Source: Campylobacter jejuni (lineage in GTDB: Bacteria; Campylobacterota; Campylobacteria; Campylobacterales; Campylobacteraceae). Taken from it: a stretch of DNA of 64,000 nt. Location of the stretch: contig NZ_LN831025.1 in the NCBI RefSeq assembly GCF_001457695.1, forward strand, positions 930,001-994,000. Direction: 5' to 3'. Under the pieces are notes generated by a model. The model worked only from the letters and a program-made list of their open reading frames with translations. It did no database searches and had not been told where the DNA came from. Position numbers and translations under genes: made by a program. Positions 10,377-19,497 of this stretch are shown piece by piece. Each line of letters opens with the position of its first letter. Within the stretch, counting starts at the first letter, position 1.

Positions 10377-11573
10377 ATGATTATTGTTAATGATAAGCAA
10401 CTTAAAACTTTAATTGTAAAAAAAGAACATATATTAAAGATGCATACACAAAAAATCTCTACATCGAAGCAAAAGATTCGCTAAAAGGTACTATTATCTT
10501 TTTTATTTTAGATATAGGCTAAACAAAAAAATACAAAGTATTAAAATAGGAAAATACCCAACAACCACACTGTCAAGTGCAAGAGAAAAAGCAAATATTT
10601 TTAATAATATGTTAACTGAAAAAATTGATCCCAAGGAACAAATTCAAAAAGAAGATATAAAAAAATCAAAAACCCTAAAAGAAGTTTTTAAAGAGTGGGT
10701 TGAAAATTTTTATAAAGAAAAATCTAATTATAATACTCCACATAGAGTAGATATCCATATTATCTCAAAACTAGGAGATAAAGATATTACAACCTTAACA
10801 AGACAGGATATTATTGCAATATATGATAAACTACAAGCAGAGGGAAAGCTTGAAACTATAAAAAGATTTCTCAAGCCTTTAAAAGAATTATACTGTATGC
10901 CATAAATAAAGAATATATAGAAAATAGCAATATTTTAACTTTAGACGTGAAAGCTCTTTACGGCTCCCCTAAAAAACAAAATCTTAGAGCTATTACAAAA
11001 GAAGAAAGATTTAAGGAGTTGCTATTAGCAATAGAAAATTATAATGGAAATATATTCACAAAAGTAGCCTTGCAAATCAGCCCATATTTGTTTTTAAGAA
11101 GTGCTAATATCAGAAATTTAGAATGGAGTGAAATAGATTTCAAAAACTTAAAAATAATTATACCTCCAAACAAAATGAAAGGGGGTGAAGATTTTATTAT
11201 ACCACTAAATAAGAGCGTAATCAAGTTGTTTGAATTTATCAAACCTTTTTCATTCCACAATTCAAAATATGTTTTTCCAAGTGATATAAGCAAATCCAAA
11301 ACTATGAGTGAAAACACATTAAATCAAGCCATCAAAAGATTAGGCTTTGGCGATGAAATGGTTTTTCATGGTTTTAGAACAACAGCTTCAACCTTGCTTT
11401 ATGAGTTTAAAAATTTGCATGGACAAGATAGCGAAGTTATAGAGTTATGCTTAGATCATCGAGAAAGAAATAATGTTAAAGCTACTTATAATAGAAGCTT
11501 AAGACTAAATGATAGAAAACTCTTAATGCAATATTGGAGTGATTATATCGACAAATTAAAAGGAATAATATGA
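10377..11573 (+). pseudogene. P4-type tyrosine integrase, broken by several frameshifts
   Basis: Reading across three frames gives a ~398-residue integrase of normal length. The N-terminal part (to about 10600) has the DUF4102-like KIGKYPTTTLSSAREKAN arm-binding region. Then come a core-binding domain (10609-10905) and a catalytic domain (10947-11573). The latter keeps Arg in LFLRSANIRNLEW, HGFR (HxxR), LDHRERNN (His) and the Tyr of ATYNRS. Frame changes occur near 10430, 10490 and 10890. It lies immediately downstream of tRNA-Arg, the usual target of this family. As written it cannot make an intact enzyme; a catalytic-domain fragment could still be translated. Confidence 0.85.
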
Positions 11574-11930
11574 AAAACAAATATTTAAAAGAAGCATTCA
11601 CTCGGCGGGGGGGGGGTTGAGTTTTTTGAAAATAAAGAAAATAGAGAAAAACTCATAAAAACCCTAATAATACACTTAAATTCTTATTTAGAGGCTGAAA
11701 ATAATCTACAAAAAATCAAGATTTTAGTCAAAATATATCAAAATTTACAAAAATGTAGCCGAACTCCTGATCTTATTGATATAGAAGAACTTGAATTTAA
11801 CAAAGAAGACATTTTCGAAGAATTGTTTTATGCTTTAGGCGGTTTAGGAGGTATGTATTCCGTAGAAATAATACAATCTAGAATGCAAATTTCATCAAAA
11901 TACTTGGCGGAGAACCTAAACTTTTATTAG
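11570..11930 (+). pseudogene. Hypothetical gene with G10 contingency tract (off phase)
   Basis: Starts at an ATG overlapping the integrase stop (ATGA) with AAGGAA upstream. The N-terminus MKNKYLKEAFTRR is followed by ten G (11607-11616) and then an immediate TGA. Removing one G opens the frame through VEFFENKENREKLIKTL and onward to TAG at 11928. A second frame change near 11895 would lead instead to GGEPKLLLERFTA ending at 11947. The product, about 115-120 residues, is acidic and helical; I do not recognise it. A poly-G run in this place is the classic Campylobacter slipped-strand switch. Confidence 0.6.
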
Positions 11931-11989
11931 AAAGATTCACAGCATAGACTTCAAAAAGAAGTCTATGTAAATAATCAATTTTAGAAAAA

Positions 11990-12928
11990 TTAACTATTCA
12001 ATAACGCAGCTTTTACTGTATCATTTGTTGCTTTGGCATATATAGTAGTAGTATTTAGATTTGCATGTCTTAGAATTTTTTGTATGACCACAAGATTTGT
12101 TCCTTTAGCTGTTAATCTCATGGCTAAAGTGTGTCTAAGCAAATGAAGTCCTTTTTTGCTGATCAAAGCTTTAGCGTAAATATTATTTACAATCAAAAAA
12201 GCATTACTTCTATTTAAATGTTTTCCTGTGCTAGTTTGCATTATGTAATCACTATCTTGGATATTTTCTTTAAAATATTCAAGCTCATCATCTACTTCTT
12301 CTTTTTTAATAAATGCAAATTGTTCTTTACCGCCCTTGCCTATTATGGATATTTTTAATATTTCATCATCAACCTCTTCAAAATCACAAAGTTTTACATT
12401 TAAAGCTTCAGAAATTCTAAGTCCTCCATAAAGCATAAGTTTTATCAGCAAAGAGTTTCTAAAACTATTGTAAACTTCTTTTTTTGCTTTTTCTTTCTCT
12501 AAAACATTATTTAGCCTTATAATTTCATTTTCATTAAGATAATTTAATTTTTCTTCTGATTTTTCTGTTCTAAATCTAATTTTCTTCATATCAAAGGAAA
12601 AAACAAACAAATCATCATTATTATCGCTTATAAAAGAAAAAAAGCTAGTTAATACTCTCAAATAAGTTATTTTTGTTTTTTTTGATAGTTTATTGCCATT
12701 TTTTGAATTATTTTCTAAATAATTAAGAAAATTGACTAAAAAAGTCGTTTTTATATCGTTTATTTGCATTTCATCTTGATAATCTAAAGAATATTCTACA
12801 AATTCTAGTAAAATACGCCTATAAAGTAAAAAAGTATTATTTGAATAGGATAATGCTTGAATATGTTTCAAATAAGCTTCTATCCAACGCTCTAAATCTT
12901 CACTTATTGTAGTATTTTTAAGTTTCAT
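11990..12928 (-). CDS. Xer-type tyrosine recombinase
   Basis: A 312-residue intact recombinase. The N-terminal SAM-like domain spans about 10-110. The catalytic domain contains Arg171 in GGLRISEAL, Lys in GKGGKEQ (about 198-201), His262-x-x-Arg265 in LHLLRHT, His288 in ILRHANL and the nucleophile Tyr297 in TTIYAKA. The family resolves dimers or integrates elements; this one is shorter than the chromosomal XerH of Campylobacter and more like mobile-element Xer proteins such as XerT of Helicobacter transposons. Shine-Dalgarno AAAGGATATAA precedes its ATG. It sits inside the island, so mobility or plasmid resolution is more likely than chromosome dimer resolution. Confidence 0.85.
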   Translation of the reverse strand: MKLKNTTISEDLERWIEAYLKHIQALSYSNNTFLLYRRILLEFVEYSLDYQDEMQINDIKTTFLVNFLNYLENNSKNGNKLSKKTKITYLRVLTSFFSFISDNNDDLFVFSFDMKKIRFRTEKSEEKLNYLNENEIIRLNNVLEKEKAKKEVYNSFRNSLLIKLMLYGGLRISEALNVKLCDFEEVDDEILKISIIGKGGKEQFAFIKKEEVDDELEYFKENIQDSDYIMQTSTGKHLNRSNAFLIVNNIYAKALISKKGLHLLRHTLAMRLTAKGTNLVVIQKILRHANLNTTTIYAKATNDTVKAALLNS

Positions 12929-13087
12929 TTTATTTATATCCTTTTTTTATAACATAATTAAATATTATGTTATATATTTTAAATTATATCATAAAAATAT
13001 TTATATTTTTGCATTATTTGTATATTTATACAATTTTTTATTAATATTATGGTATAATTTATATATTTTAACAAATAAAGGATAAAA

Positions 13088-13318
13088 ATGGAAAAAAATA
13101 CAATAAATAATGAAAATATTCAAAAAAATGAAATATTAATTCCAAAAAGAGTATTATTTGATGAAAAAACATTAAAAATGATAGAAATGATGATTCCTGC
13201 TTACAAGGATGAAATTTCTAATGTAGCTAAAGAAAATGAGAAAATTAATCAAATGATTAAGCTTGCTATAGAAAAAATGTTTAAAAATGATTTTTTGAAT
13301 AAAATAAATAATTTTTAA
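13088..13318 (+). CDS. Small hypothetical protein upstream of WGR-like gene
   Basis: A 76-residue charged, largely helical protein with no recognised motif. AAAGGA lies 6 bases before its ATG, and TATAAT-like sequence (GGTATAATTTATAT) lies about 40 bases upstream, so expression is plausible. It is 11 bases upstream of the WGR-like gene and probably co-transcribed. The size and pairing suggest a small DNA-associated plasmid protein, but nothing in the sequence proves it. Confidence 0.5.
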   Translation: MEKNTINNENIQKNEILIPKRVLFDEKTLKMIEMMIPAYKDEISNVAKENEKINQMIKLAIEKMFKNDFLNKINNF

Positions 13319-13329
13319 TTAGGTTTTTT

Positions 13330-13554
13330 ATGAATAATGTTTTGTTGCACAGAATAACTAAGAAAGGAAACATTCGCTATTATAGCATAGAAATTATTGC
13401 CACTCTATTTGAGGAATATATGGTTGAGAGAGTTTACAGAAATGTGCGTTTAAAAGTTGCACAGGAAGAAAAAATAATGTATTTCCAAGTTTTAATGAGG
13501 CACAAATTTTTTGAGAAGTTAAAGAAACAAAAAATGAAAAAAGAGTATACGTAA
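13330..13554 (+). CDS. Small WGR-like domain protein
   Basis: A 74-residue protein. The segment KKGNIRYYSIEIIATLFEEY followed by VERVYRNVR matches the layout of a WGR domain (nucleic-acid-associated; the W-G-R triplet is replaced here by V-Y-R). Stand-alone WGR proteins of this size occur on Campylobacter plasmids. The basic C-tail (KKQKMKKEY) fits nucleic-acid contact. It follows the 76-residue gene by 11 bases. Confidence 0.55.
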   Translation: MNNVLLHRITKKGNIRYYSIEIIATLFEEYMVERVYRNVRLKVAQEEKIMYFQVLMRHKFFEKLKKQKMKKEYT

Positions 13555-13562
13555 GTTTTTGC

Positions 13563-13808
13563 TCAAAAAATAAGAAAAAACATTGATAAAATAGGCTTTT
13601 GAGATAAGTCTATTTTATCAAAATTTTTAAAAGTTTCATGCTCTCCATTTTTCATTTCTTCTAAAGCCTTTTTCATAGAACTTTGTTTTTTCTCTTCTGG
13701 AGTATCACATTCTAACAAACAATAAGTAGCTTTTAGGCTTTTAGCTAAACTCTCAAAAACAGGTAAAAAATCCTTATCAAATCCACTAATTTCAATTTTT
13801 ATAGCCAT
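13563..13808 (-). CDS. Orphan antitoxin-like small protein
   Basis: An 81-residue protein beginning MAIKIEISGFDKDFLPVFESLAK. Its layout (short beta start, then EEKKQSSMKKALEEMKNGE and an acidic tail) resembles the RelB-like antitoxin at 24777, which begins MHTITITSDDIDF and has the same helix plan. No toxin ORF is adjacent: the following sequence is the converging WGR-like gene. The last 41 coding bases (13577-13617) are repeated exactly at 22862-22902, so the C-terminus may have come from a recombination. AAAGGATATAA precedes the ATG. Confidence 0.5.
   Translation of the reverse strand: MAIKIEISGFDKDFLPVFESLAKSLKATYCLLECDTPEEKKQSSMKKALEEMKNGEHETFKNFDKIDLSQKPILSMFFLIF
13577..13617. repeat. 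41-base repeat, copy 1 (in the orphan antitoxin-like gene)
   Basis: Exact 41-base match to 22862-22902, same orientation. Here it encodes the end of the antitoxin-like protein; there it lies just beyond the DUF3825-like gene with no reading frame of its own. Confidence 0.85.
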
Positions 13809-13998
13809 TTATATCCTTTCTTATATAATTTTTATTTTTATTATACCATAAAGGATTTTGTTGTAAAATTGGAAAAAACTTTTTTTATATATAAAATTAC
13901 ATAAATAAGACAATCAAAATACAATACAAAAGATTAAAGAATATAGTAAAAACGGTTTTTTAAAAAAACTAATATAAAATATATGGCTAATTATATAA

Positions 13999-14142
13999 TT
14001 AATCCTCCTCTAAACCATCATTAATTCCTGCTTCTGCAAGTTCAAGCTGTTCTTTTTGATGCACTTTATCATCTTTAAAGGCTTCAAAACTTTTTTCCCA
14101 TAAAACCTTTCTTTGCTCTATATATTCATGATCTTTACACAT
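13999..14142 (-). CDS. Small acidic hypothetical protein (47 residues)
   Basis: A 47-codon ORF with AAAAGGA 6 bases before its ATG. The product starts MCKDHEYIEQRKVLWEKSF and ends NDGLEED; it is hydrophilic, acidic and probably helical. It lies in a run of small minus-strand genes. No function can be assigned. Confidence 0.45.
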   Translation of the reverse strand: MCKDHEYIEQRKVLWEKSFEAFKDDKVHQKEQLELAEAGINDGLEED

Positions 14143-14185
14143 ATTAATCCTTTTTATTTATCAGGTTTAAACCACTATCTAAAAT

Positions 14186-14467
14186 TTATTTTTGCATTAC
14201 ACCTTTAAGATGATCAAAACGATTTAAAGCTTGCATATTGCTAACTCTAAGCAATCTTATTTTATCATCTTTTTTATAAAACACTTTAAAAACTTCATCA
14301 CTTTGTTTGTGTTTTACCATATCATCTAAAGTAGGACTATCTATGAATTCATATTCTTTGGTAAAATCTTCATTTAAAACATCGAATAAATCTTGTTTAT
14401 AAGCATTTGATGAATGGGGATCGCAAGAATGAACATCAATAATATAATCTTATATATTTTTTTGCAT
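14186..14467 (-). pseudogene. Hypothetical gene with early in-frame stop
   Basis: The 94-codon frame starts ATG (with AAAGGA upstream) but has TAA as codon 6. The remaining 88 codons stay open to TAA at 14186, encoding DYIIDVHSCDPHSSNAY ... RLLRVSNMQALNRFD. That length of open frame after the stop suggests a recent nonsense mutation (for example AAA to TAA) in a real gene. I do not recognise the family; the DxHxxDxH pattern near the start could be metal-binding, but this is speculation. Confidence 0.45.
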
Positions 14468-14549
14468 AGCAATCCTTTAAAAAATAGTATAAATTTTTAT
14501 TTTTAGAATGACTTAAAATCTTTTTTAATTTTTATAAATATTAAGGATA

Positions 14550-14669
14550 TTATTTTTTTATATTATGTTGATGATCTTTTTTATCAAAGTCATAAAATGT
14601 AACAAATATGGCTACGGCTATTGCAAAAGCTAAAATAATATATTGTCCTAATGAATGAGATAAATCCAT
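14550..14669 (-). CDS. Small single-span membrane protein
   Basis: Start placed at MDLSHSLGQYI because AAAGGAAAC lies directly upstream; the longer upstream frame has no such signal and is very low complexity. The 39-residue product has one membrane span (about 8-25) and a charged tail (DFDKKDHQHNIKK). A similar plan (MDGYNIAIL then a span and polar tail) is seen in the broken gene at 15368-15480, suggesting a small family in this island. Confidence 0.45.
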   Translation of the reverse strand: MDLSHSLGQYIILAFAIAVAIFVTFYDFDKKDHQHNIKK

Positions 14670-15014
14670 ATTGTTTCCTTTGTAATATGTTATTTTAACA
14701 TATAAATTATAACAAAAAAAGAAAAAAATAAAATGAAAATAATAAGAAATTGATTTTTTATTATTTATTATAATAATCTTATTTGAGTACTTTAAAAAGC
14801 TTAGAATATAAAGTGTTGTGATATAGCTTTTAAAAAGAAGAATAAAAACAAAGAAGCAAAAAATACCCTTATAAAAATTATTAATTATATTCACTAACCA
14901 TAGATGTAATAAAAAATATTGAGTAAAATATAATCAAAACAAATTTCTATTTATTTTTATAAAAACTGCATTTTTAAATTTGCTATGTTATAATTAAAAA
15001 AAGGTTGTATAAAT

Positions 15015-15362
15015 ATGAAAAATTATTATATTTCAGAAGGTGTAAAAGCTTTATTTTCTATCTATTTTAAAGATCAAACTGAAGAAAATTTCATTAAAGC
15101 TCTTAACGAATTTGCTAAAGAAAGCCAAATAAATTCTCAAGAAATAAAAGACAAATCTTTTAGAGAATTTAAAGAAGCCATTTCTAAATTACCAACTATA
15201 GATCTTTTGAATGCTAGATTTGATAAGCTTGAAAACAAACTAGATAGTTTTAAAAGAGAAGTTAGAACATATGTAATTATTCTTGCTGCTTTAATGTTTA
15301 TTTTACAGCCTACAATTTTTGATTTAATTTTGTCTATCTTTAAATCATTTCTAAGACAATAA
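15015..15362 (+). CDS. Coiled-coil protein with C-terminal membrane anchor (DUF1640-like)
   Basis: A 115-residue protein: helical N-terminus (ISEGVKALFSIYF), a predicted coiled coil (about 55-85, FDKLENKLDSFKREV), and a C-terminal membrane span (about 86-108). The layout matches DUF1640/CCDC90-like small proteins. It is paralogous to the frameshifted gene at 15769-16160, which has the same ITLNESFKALLESIF-type start and terminal span. AAAAAAGG precedes the ATG. Function unknown. Confidence 0.5.
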   Translation: MKNYYISEGVKALFSIYFKDQTEENFIKALNEFAKESQINSQEIKDKSFREFKEAISKLPTIDLLNARFDKLENKLDSFKREVRTYVIILAALMFILQPTIFDLILSIFKSFLRQ

Positions 15363-15367
15363 GGTTT

Positions 15368-15480
15368 TTAACTTTTACTTTCGTTAGTGTGTTTATCATT
15401 GAGATAATGAGCTACTAAAACCAATGTGCCAAAACGAGAGTGATAGCACCAATTAAAATAGCTATATTATAACCATCCAT
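15368..15480 (-). pseudogene. Small membrane protein, one-base frameshift
   Basis: AAAGGAGAAAAA precedes ATG; the peptide MDGYNIAILIGAITLVLA is a membrane span. The frame then stops after HWF, but shifting one base near 15423 continues as LVLVAHYLNDKHTNESKS to TAA at 15368, giving a 38-residue protein very like the one at 14550. As written only a 21-residue membrane peptide (15415-15480) is made. Confidence 0.4.
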
Positions 15481-15505
15481 TTTTTCTCCTTTTTTCAAAA
15501 AAAGT

Positions 15506-15628
15506 TCAATCTTTAAGAAAGATTGATGATAATGCAACTACCGTTAAAATTAGCAAACTTTCGATGAGAATAATAAAAGCTCTACTATCGCCTGTATTTA
15601 TAAACAATCCTATGCCAATAGATTCCAT
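15506..15628 (-). CDS. Possible small membrane protein (40 residues)
   Basis: An ORF starting MESIGIGLFINTGDSRAF with a C-terminal hydrophobic stretch (IILIESLLILTVVALSSIF). The open frame extends further upstream to an AGGAGAAAA sequence, but no start codon follows it, so the true start may have been mutated. Weak evidence; listed because it lies between two related small genes on the same strand. Confidence 0.3.
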   Translation of the reverse strand: MESIGIGLFINTGDSRAFIILIESLLILTVVALSSIFLKD

Positions 15629-15768
15629 GAATCTTAAGATTGCTTTTGTGGGTATTTTTGTAAATATTACTATTTTTTTGAAAAAATCTTTCTTTTTTCT
15701 CCTTATCTTATAACAAAAAAATGCTAAAAGTCAAGGGATAAAATATCCCACCTTAGGGTTAAGTTACA

Positions 15769-16160
15769 CTAGATTGTTTCTAGTGCGAGAGTATTATTTT
15801 TTAAGTGTTCTACCATAAAGTCCATTATTGCCCAAACACTTGAAATTATAGTGGCAATGCTAACAACACAAGCTCCTATAAGCCAATAGATTCCTTGTTG
15901 CTTTAATAAACTTACCGATAGTTTGATTTCGGCTTCAAGTCTTTTAATCTCAGATTGGAATAAATCCTTGCTAACCAACTCATTTCTTATTTGCTCAATG
16001 GCTTCTTGCTTTAAATTCTCAAAATTAAGCCTTTGCGTTGTTGCTCTATCATTAGCAAATTCTTCAAAAGCTTGAATGAGTTTTTAGCTTGATCAGTATC
16101 TGAAAAAATACTTTCCAATAATGCTTTAAAGCTCTCATTGAGTGTAATTTCTTTTTTCAT
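15769..16160 (-). pseudogene. DUF1640-like membrane-anchored protein, frameshifted
   Basis: Starts at ATG 16160 (AAGGATATGAC upstream) as MKKEITLNESFKALLESIFSD; a one-base shift near 16083 is needed to continue as QAFEEFANDRATTQ and on through VSKDLFQSEIKRLEAEIK into a membrane span (about residues 95-118). It is a paralogue of 15015-15362. Without the shift only a ~46-residue or an internal ~69-residue product is possible. Confidence 0.5.
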
Positions 16161-16215
16161 GTCATATCCTTGCATGCTTAACTCCTAAATTATAACATAT
16201 TTTTCATGTGCGTTC

Positions 16216-16675
16216 TTAGGTTACATTTCCAATTTGCTTCCACCATGTTTTTTTCTCAGAGTGAAATCTATAACCTAATTGCTTGATTTTTTCATTTAAA
16301 CCATAGGTATTTCCTACAATCCAATAATAACCATCTTCATTTTTCACTTCGAGTCCCAAAGATAACAAAACTTGTCTTTCATCTTCGCTAAAAGTTGTAG
16401 CGTTTGATTGTGAAAAGTTTTGTGAGAAATCAACTTTCTTTTTGTTTTCATGAGTATTGTTTTGGCAAGCTTCAATATCGATAACAATATCGCTAGTTTC
16501 AGTCATTCCAACACCCATTTCTTCAGCAGAATATAATCCACTAAGTTGGAATTTTACCACTAGCCCAAGTATTTATTGTAGAAGCAGAGACATCTAATTG
16601 TCTTCCTAATTCAGTTTGAGTAATGTTTAACTCTTTACACACTTCTTTAATAATATTTTCTTTCTCTTCTGTCAT
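16216..16675 (-). pseudogene. HTH regulator-like protein, frameshifted, with C-terminal GYRFxxxxKTW motif
   Basis: The 5' part (ATG 16675, AAAGGATTAGC upstream) encodes MTEEKENIIKEVCKELNITQTELGRQLDVSASTINTWASG split here as a clear XRE-type helix-turn-helix. It stops soon after the TWASGKIP segment; one base shifted, a 114-codon frame continues to 16216. That part ends LGYRFHSEKKTWWK, a motif like the DUF5710-type LGAxWDxxxKKW found also at the start of the primase at 38343. The original was probably a ~150-residue DNA-binding protein, perhaps antitoxin for the adjacent PemK-like remnant. Confidence 0.45.
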
Positions 16676-16722
16676 GCTAATCCTTTATTTTAGATTAATA
16701 TTTTTTAGTAATAATTTTTTCA

Positions 16723-17179
16723 TTACTTTTCAGAAATGAAAGGATTTGGCTCATTTTTTGAGTTTCCCTGTCTTAGTGCAGGGCTTATTATATTTTCTAC
16801 TATTTTATTTTTAATCATTTCAAAATATTCGTCATTGATTTTTCCTATGTAAGTTTTTATCCTTGTAGTATCAAAAACTCTCATTTGTCCTAAAAGTGCA
16901 ACTTGTAAAGCGCCTTTATTGTCCTTAAATTTGTGAAATAAAAAGCCTTTTTTTGTTTTTAGTCTTAGAACTTAAAGGTACGCCTAAAATGTGCCATTAT
17001 AAAAACTATTTATTACCAAAACAGGACGCGTAAAAAACTCATTTTTACCATAAACTTCAGCACCGATATTTAAACCAATGCTAAGCCAATAAATCTTTTT
17101 TACTAACTTTTCTGATTAATTTTACTTTGTTTAAGCTCTTTTTTCGTTCGTTCCAGCTGTCAAATTGCACTTCATTCAT
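16723..17179 (-). pseudogene. PemK/MazF-family toxin, broken by frameshifts
   Basis: ATG 17179 follows AAAGGAAT. Reading across shifts (near 17095, 16990 and 16970) gives a MazF/PemK-like mRNA interferase: YWLSIGLNIGAEVYGKNEFFTRPVLVI, then LGVPLSSKTK, then GALQVALLGQMRVFDTTRIKTYIG. These are the family's GxE..K.RPVLVI, PxTS and Q-x-RxxDxxRL blocks. The HTH gene just downstream on the same strand could have been its antitoxin. No intact toxin can be made as written. Confidence 0.65.
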
Positions 17180-17878
17180 TTTATTCCTTTATATCTTTTG
17201 GCATAATGCTATGTATTACTGTAAGCAGAAGTTTCATCTTTAAATATTTCTTTTCTATATTTTTCTAAGTTTTTTCATTGTTTCTCCTGTCTTTTTAAAA
17301 ATTAATTCTCGATTTGTTTTTCAACTAATTTTCTCTTTCTTTTTTTAATTTATTGGTATTTTGGTTTATGATTTATACAAAAAGCAAGATCCTTATTATA
17401 ACAGTTCCATTTTTTTAAATAGCGAAAAATGAAAGGAGTGATAAAGATTTTGAGATTTTTCCATATATAAAATAAGGCAGATTTTTATTTTATCAATAGC
17501 AATTATTATTAAAAAAATAGCAGAAAATTTCATTTGCCTATATTAATGTAACTTTTTATTACAATCAGCATTTTCAAAAAACTTTATCATTATTTCAGCT
17601 TAAATTTTATCATTTAAAATTAAACTTGATATAAATCTTTTCGTATACTTTGCTCGCTCGATTTAAATATATAAAAGCATAATATTGAATAACCTCTTTT
17701 AATACTATGTAATTTTAAACAAGGCATGGTTTTTGATAAAATTTTTAGATGAAAAAATCTACAAGCTTGATTGTTTTATTGATTAATTCCAAAACAAGAA
17801 CTAAAAATTAACAATCTTAGTCTATTAAAATTCTTTTTATACAATTAAAAAATAATTATTATATACAAATGTGAAAAT
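17180..17878. other. AT-rich non-coding stretch
   Basis: About 700 bases without a supported gene. On the minus strand at about 17276 a GGAGAAAC-preceded ATG opens only six codons (MKKLRKI) before a stop, with KYRKEIFKDETSAY in the neighbouring frame: possibly the remnant of a small gene upstream of the PemK-like gene. The rest is AT-rich with stops in all frames. Confidence 0.4.
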
Positions 17879-19313
17879 ATGGATAATACGCAAAAATATG
17901 CAGCTATAGATCTTAAGTCATTTTATGTTTCTGTTGAATGCATTTTAAGAAAATTAGATCCTCTAAATACCAATCTTGTAGTTGCGGATGAAAGCAGAAC
18001 TGAAAAAACAATATGTCTTGCGGTATCTCCCGCATTAAGATCTTATAATATATCAGGCAGATTAAGACTATTTGAACTAATACAAAAAGTAAAAACAATC
18101 AATTGCGAGCGCTTAAAAATTGCTAAATATTTCAGTGCAAAATCATACAATCATCTTGAACTAATAAATAATCCCAATTTAGAGCTTGATTACATTGTCG
18201 CAAAACCTAGGATGTCAACATATATAGACTATAGTTCTAAAATCTACAGTATTTATTTAAAGTATTTTGATCCAAAAGACATTCATATTTACTCCATTGA
18301 TGAAGTATTTATTGATTTAACTCCTTATATCAAACATTATAAGCTATCTGCTGACAAACTCATTGAAAACATATTATTTGAAATTTTAAAAACAACTCAA
18401 ATAACAGCAACTGCGGGAATAGGAACAAATCTTTACTTAGCAAAAATTGCAATGGATATATTAGCCAAAAAACAAAATATTAATAAAGATGGACTTTGCA
18501 TAGGGTATTTGGATGAAATGCTTTATAGAAGAAAATATGGCAACACACGCCCATAAATGATTTTTGGCGTATAGGCCAAAGGATATGTAATAAAACTAAA
18601 AAGCATAGGCATTAACAATATGGGAGATTTAGCAAGATACTCTCTTAATAACGAGGATAAACTTTATCAAATTTTTGGAGTAAATGCTGAGTTATTAATC
18701 GATCATGCTTGGGGGTTTGAAAGCTGTACAATGCAAGCCATTAAAGAATATAAAAGCAAACATATCTCTAAGGTAATGGCTAAGGTTTTGCCTAAGCCTT
18801 ATAGTTTTAAAAAAGCTAGAGATATACTTAAAGAAATCGTCAATCGTATGGTTCTTGAGCTAATTGAGCAAAATTTAACATGCAATCAAATCGTTTTAGA
18901 TGTACAATATGATAAAGAAAGCTTAGAAAAGGTACAAAGCTACAATGATCCAATGAGCAAAGATTCCTATGGAAGATCTACAATCAATTTGGATTACCAC
19001 AGCTCTTCCTTAGAAACTATTTGCAATAAAGGTTTAGAATTGTTTGATTTAATAGTTAATGCTGATTTTTTAATTAGAAAAATAAGTCTTGCTCTTAATA
19101 ATGTTGTAAAAAATACACGATAAAAAAATTAAAGAACCCAGTCTTTTTACTGACTTAGAACAGAAGGAAAATAAAAATTTTATAAAAGAAGAGAAATTAC
19201 AAAAAGCTAGACTCGCGATTGTTCACAAATATGGAAAAAAATCTATTTTTAAAGCCTCGAGTCTTGAAAATGGCTTAAAAATTAATTCGCAAATAGGAGG
19301 ACACAATGCCTAA
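17879..19313 (+). pseudogene. Y-family DNA polymerase (UmuC/ImpB-like), frameshifted
   Basis: Reading across about three shifts gives one UmuC-type translesion polymerase. The first part (17879-18556) has AAIDLKSFYVSVE (first catalytic Asp) and YSIDEVFIDLT (catalytic Asp-Glu). A shift near 18530 leads into HTPINDFWRIGQRI (HhH region); another near 18595 gives SIGINNMGDLARYSL and the little-finger domain. A last shift near 19125 leads to the typical end SIFKASSLENG ... INSQIGGHNA. Catalytic residues are preserved but the protein is not continuous. Such genes occur on plasmids and phages as SOS mutators; the following small gene is the usual neighbour. Confidence 0.8.
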
Positions 19314-19497
19314 TAACCACGATGATATTATTAATATTAAATACAAAAAATCTACAAAATATCCTCTTATGCCATTAGAAAAAAGAGTGGCACAGTTTGC
19401 TCCATTTTCAGTGCTTAAAGGATTTGATGAAGCAATTGAAAAAAAGAAAAAAGAATTGGAAAGAAAGCTTGAAAAGTCTATCCATATAAACGAGTAA
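19306..19497 (+). CDS. Small UmuC-associated protein (RxAQFAPF motif)
   Basis: A 63-residue protein whose ATG overlaps the end of the polymerase gene. It contains MPLEKRVAQFAPFSVLKGFDEAI, a motif I associate with short proteins encoded next to UmuC-like polymerases in Firmicutes (YolD-like neighbours), followed by a charged helix. AGGAGG 4 bases upstream is a strong ribosome site. The intact state beside a broken polymerase suggests the polymerase was lost recently. Confidence 0.55.
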   Translation: MPNNHDDIINIKYKKSTKYPLMPLEKRVAQFAPFSVLKGFDEAIEKKKKELERKLEKSIHINE

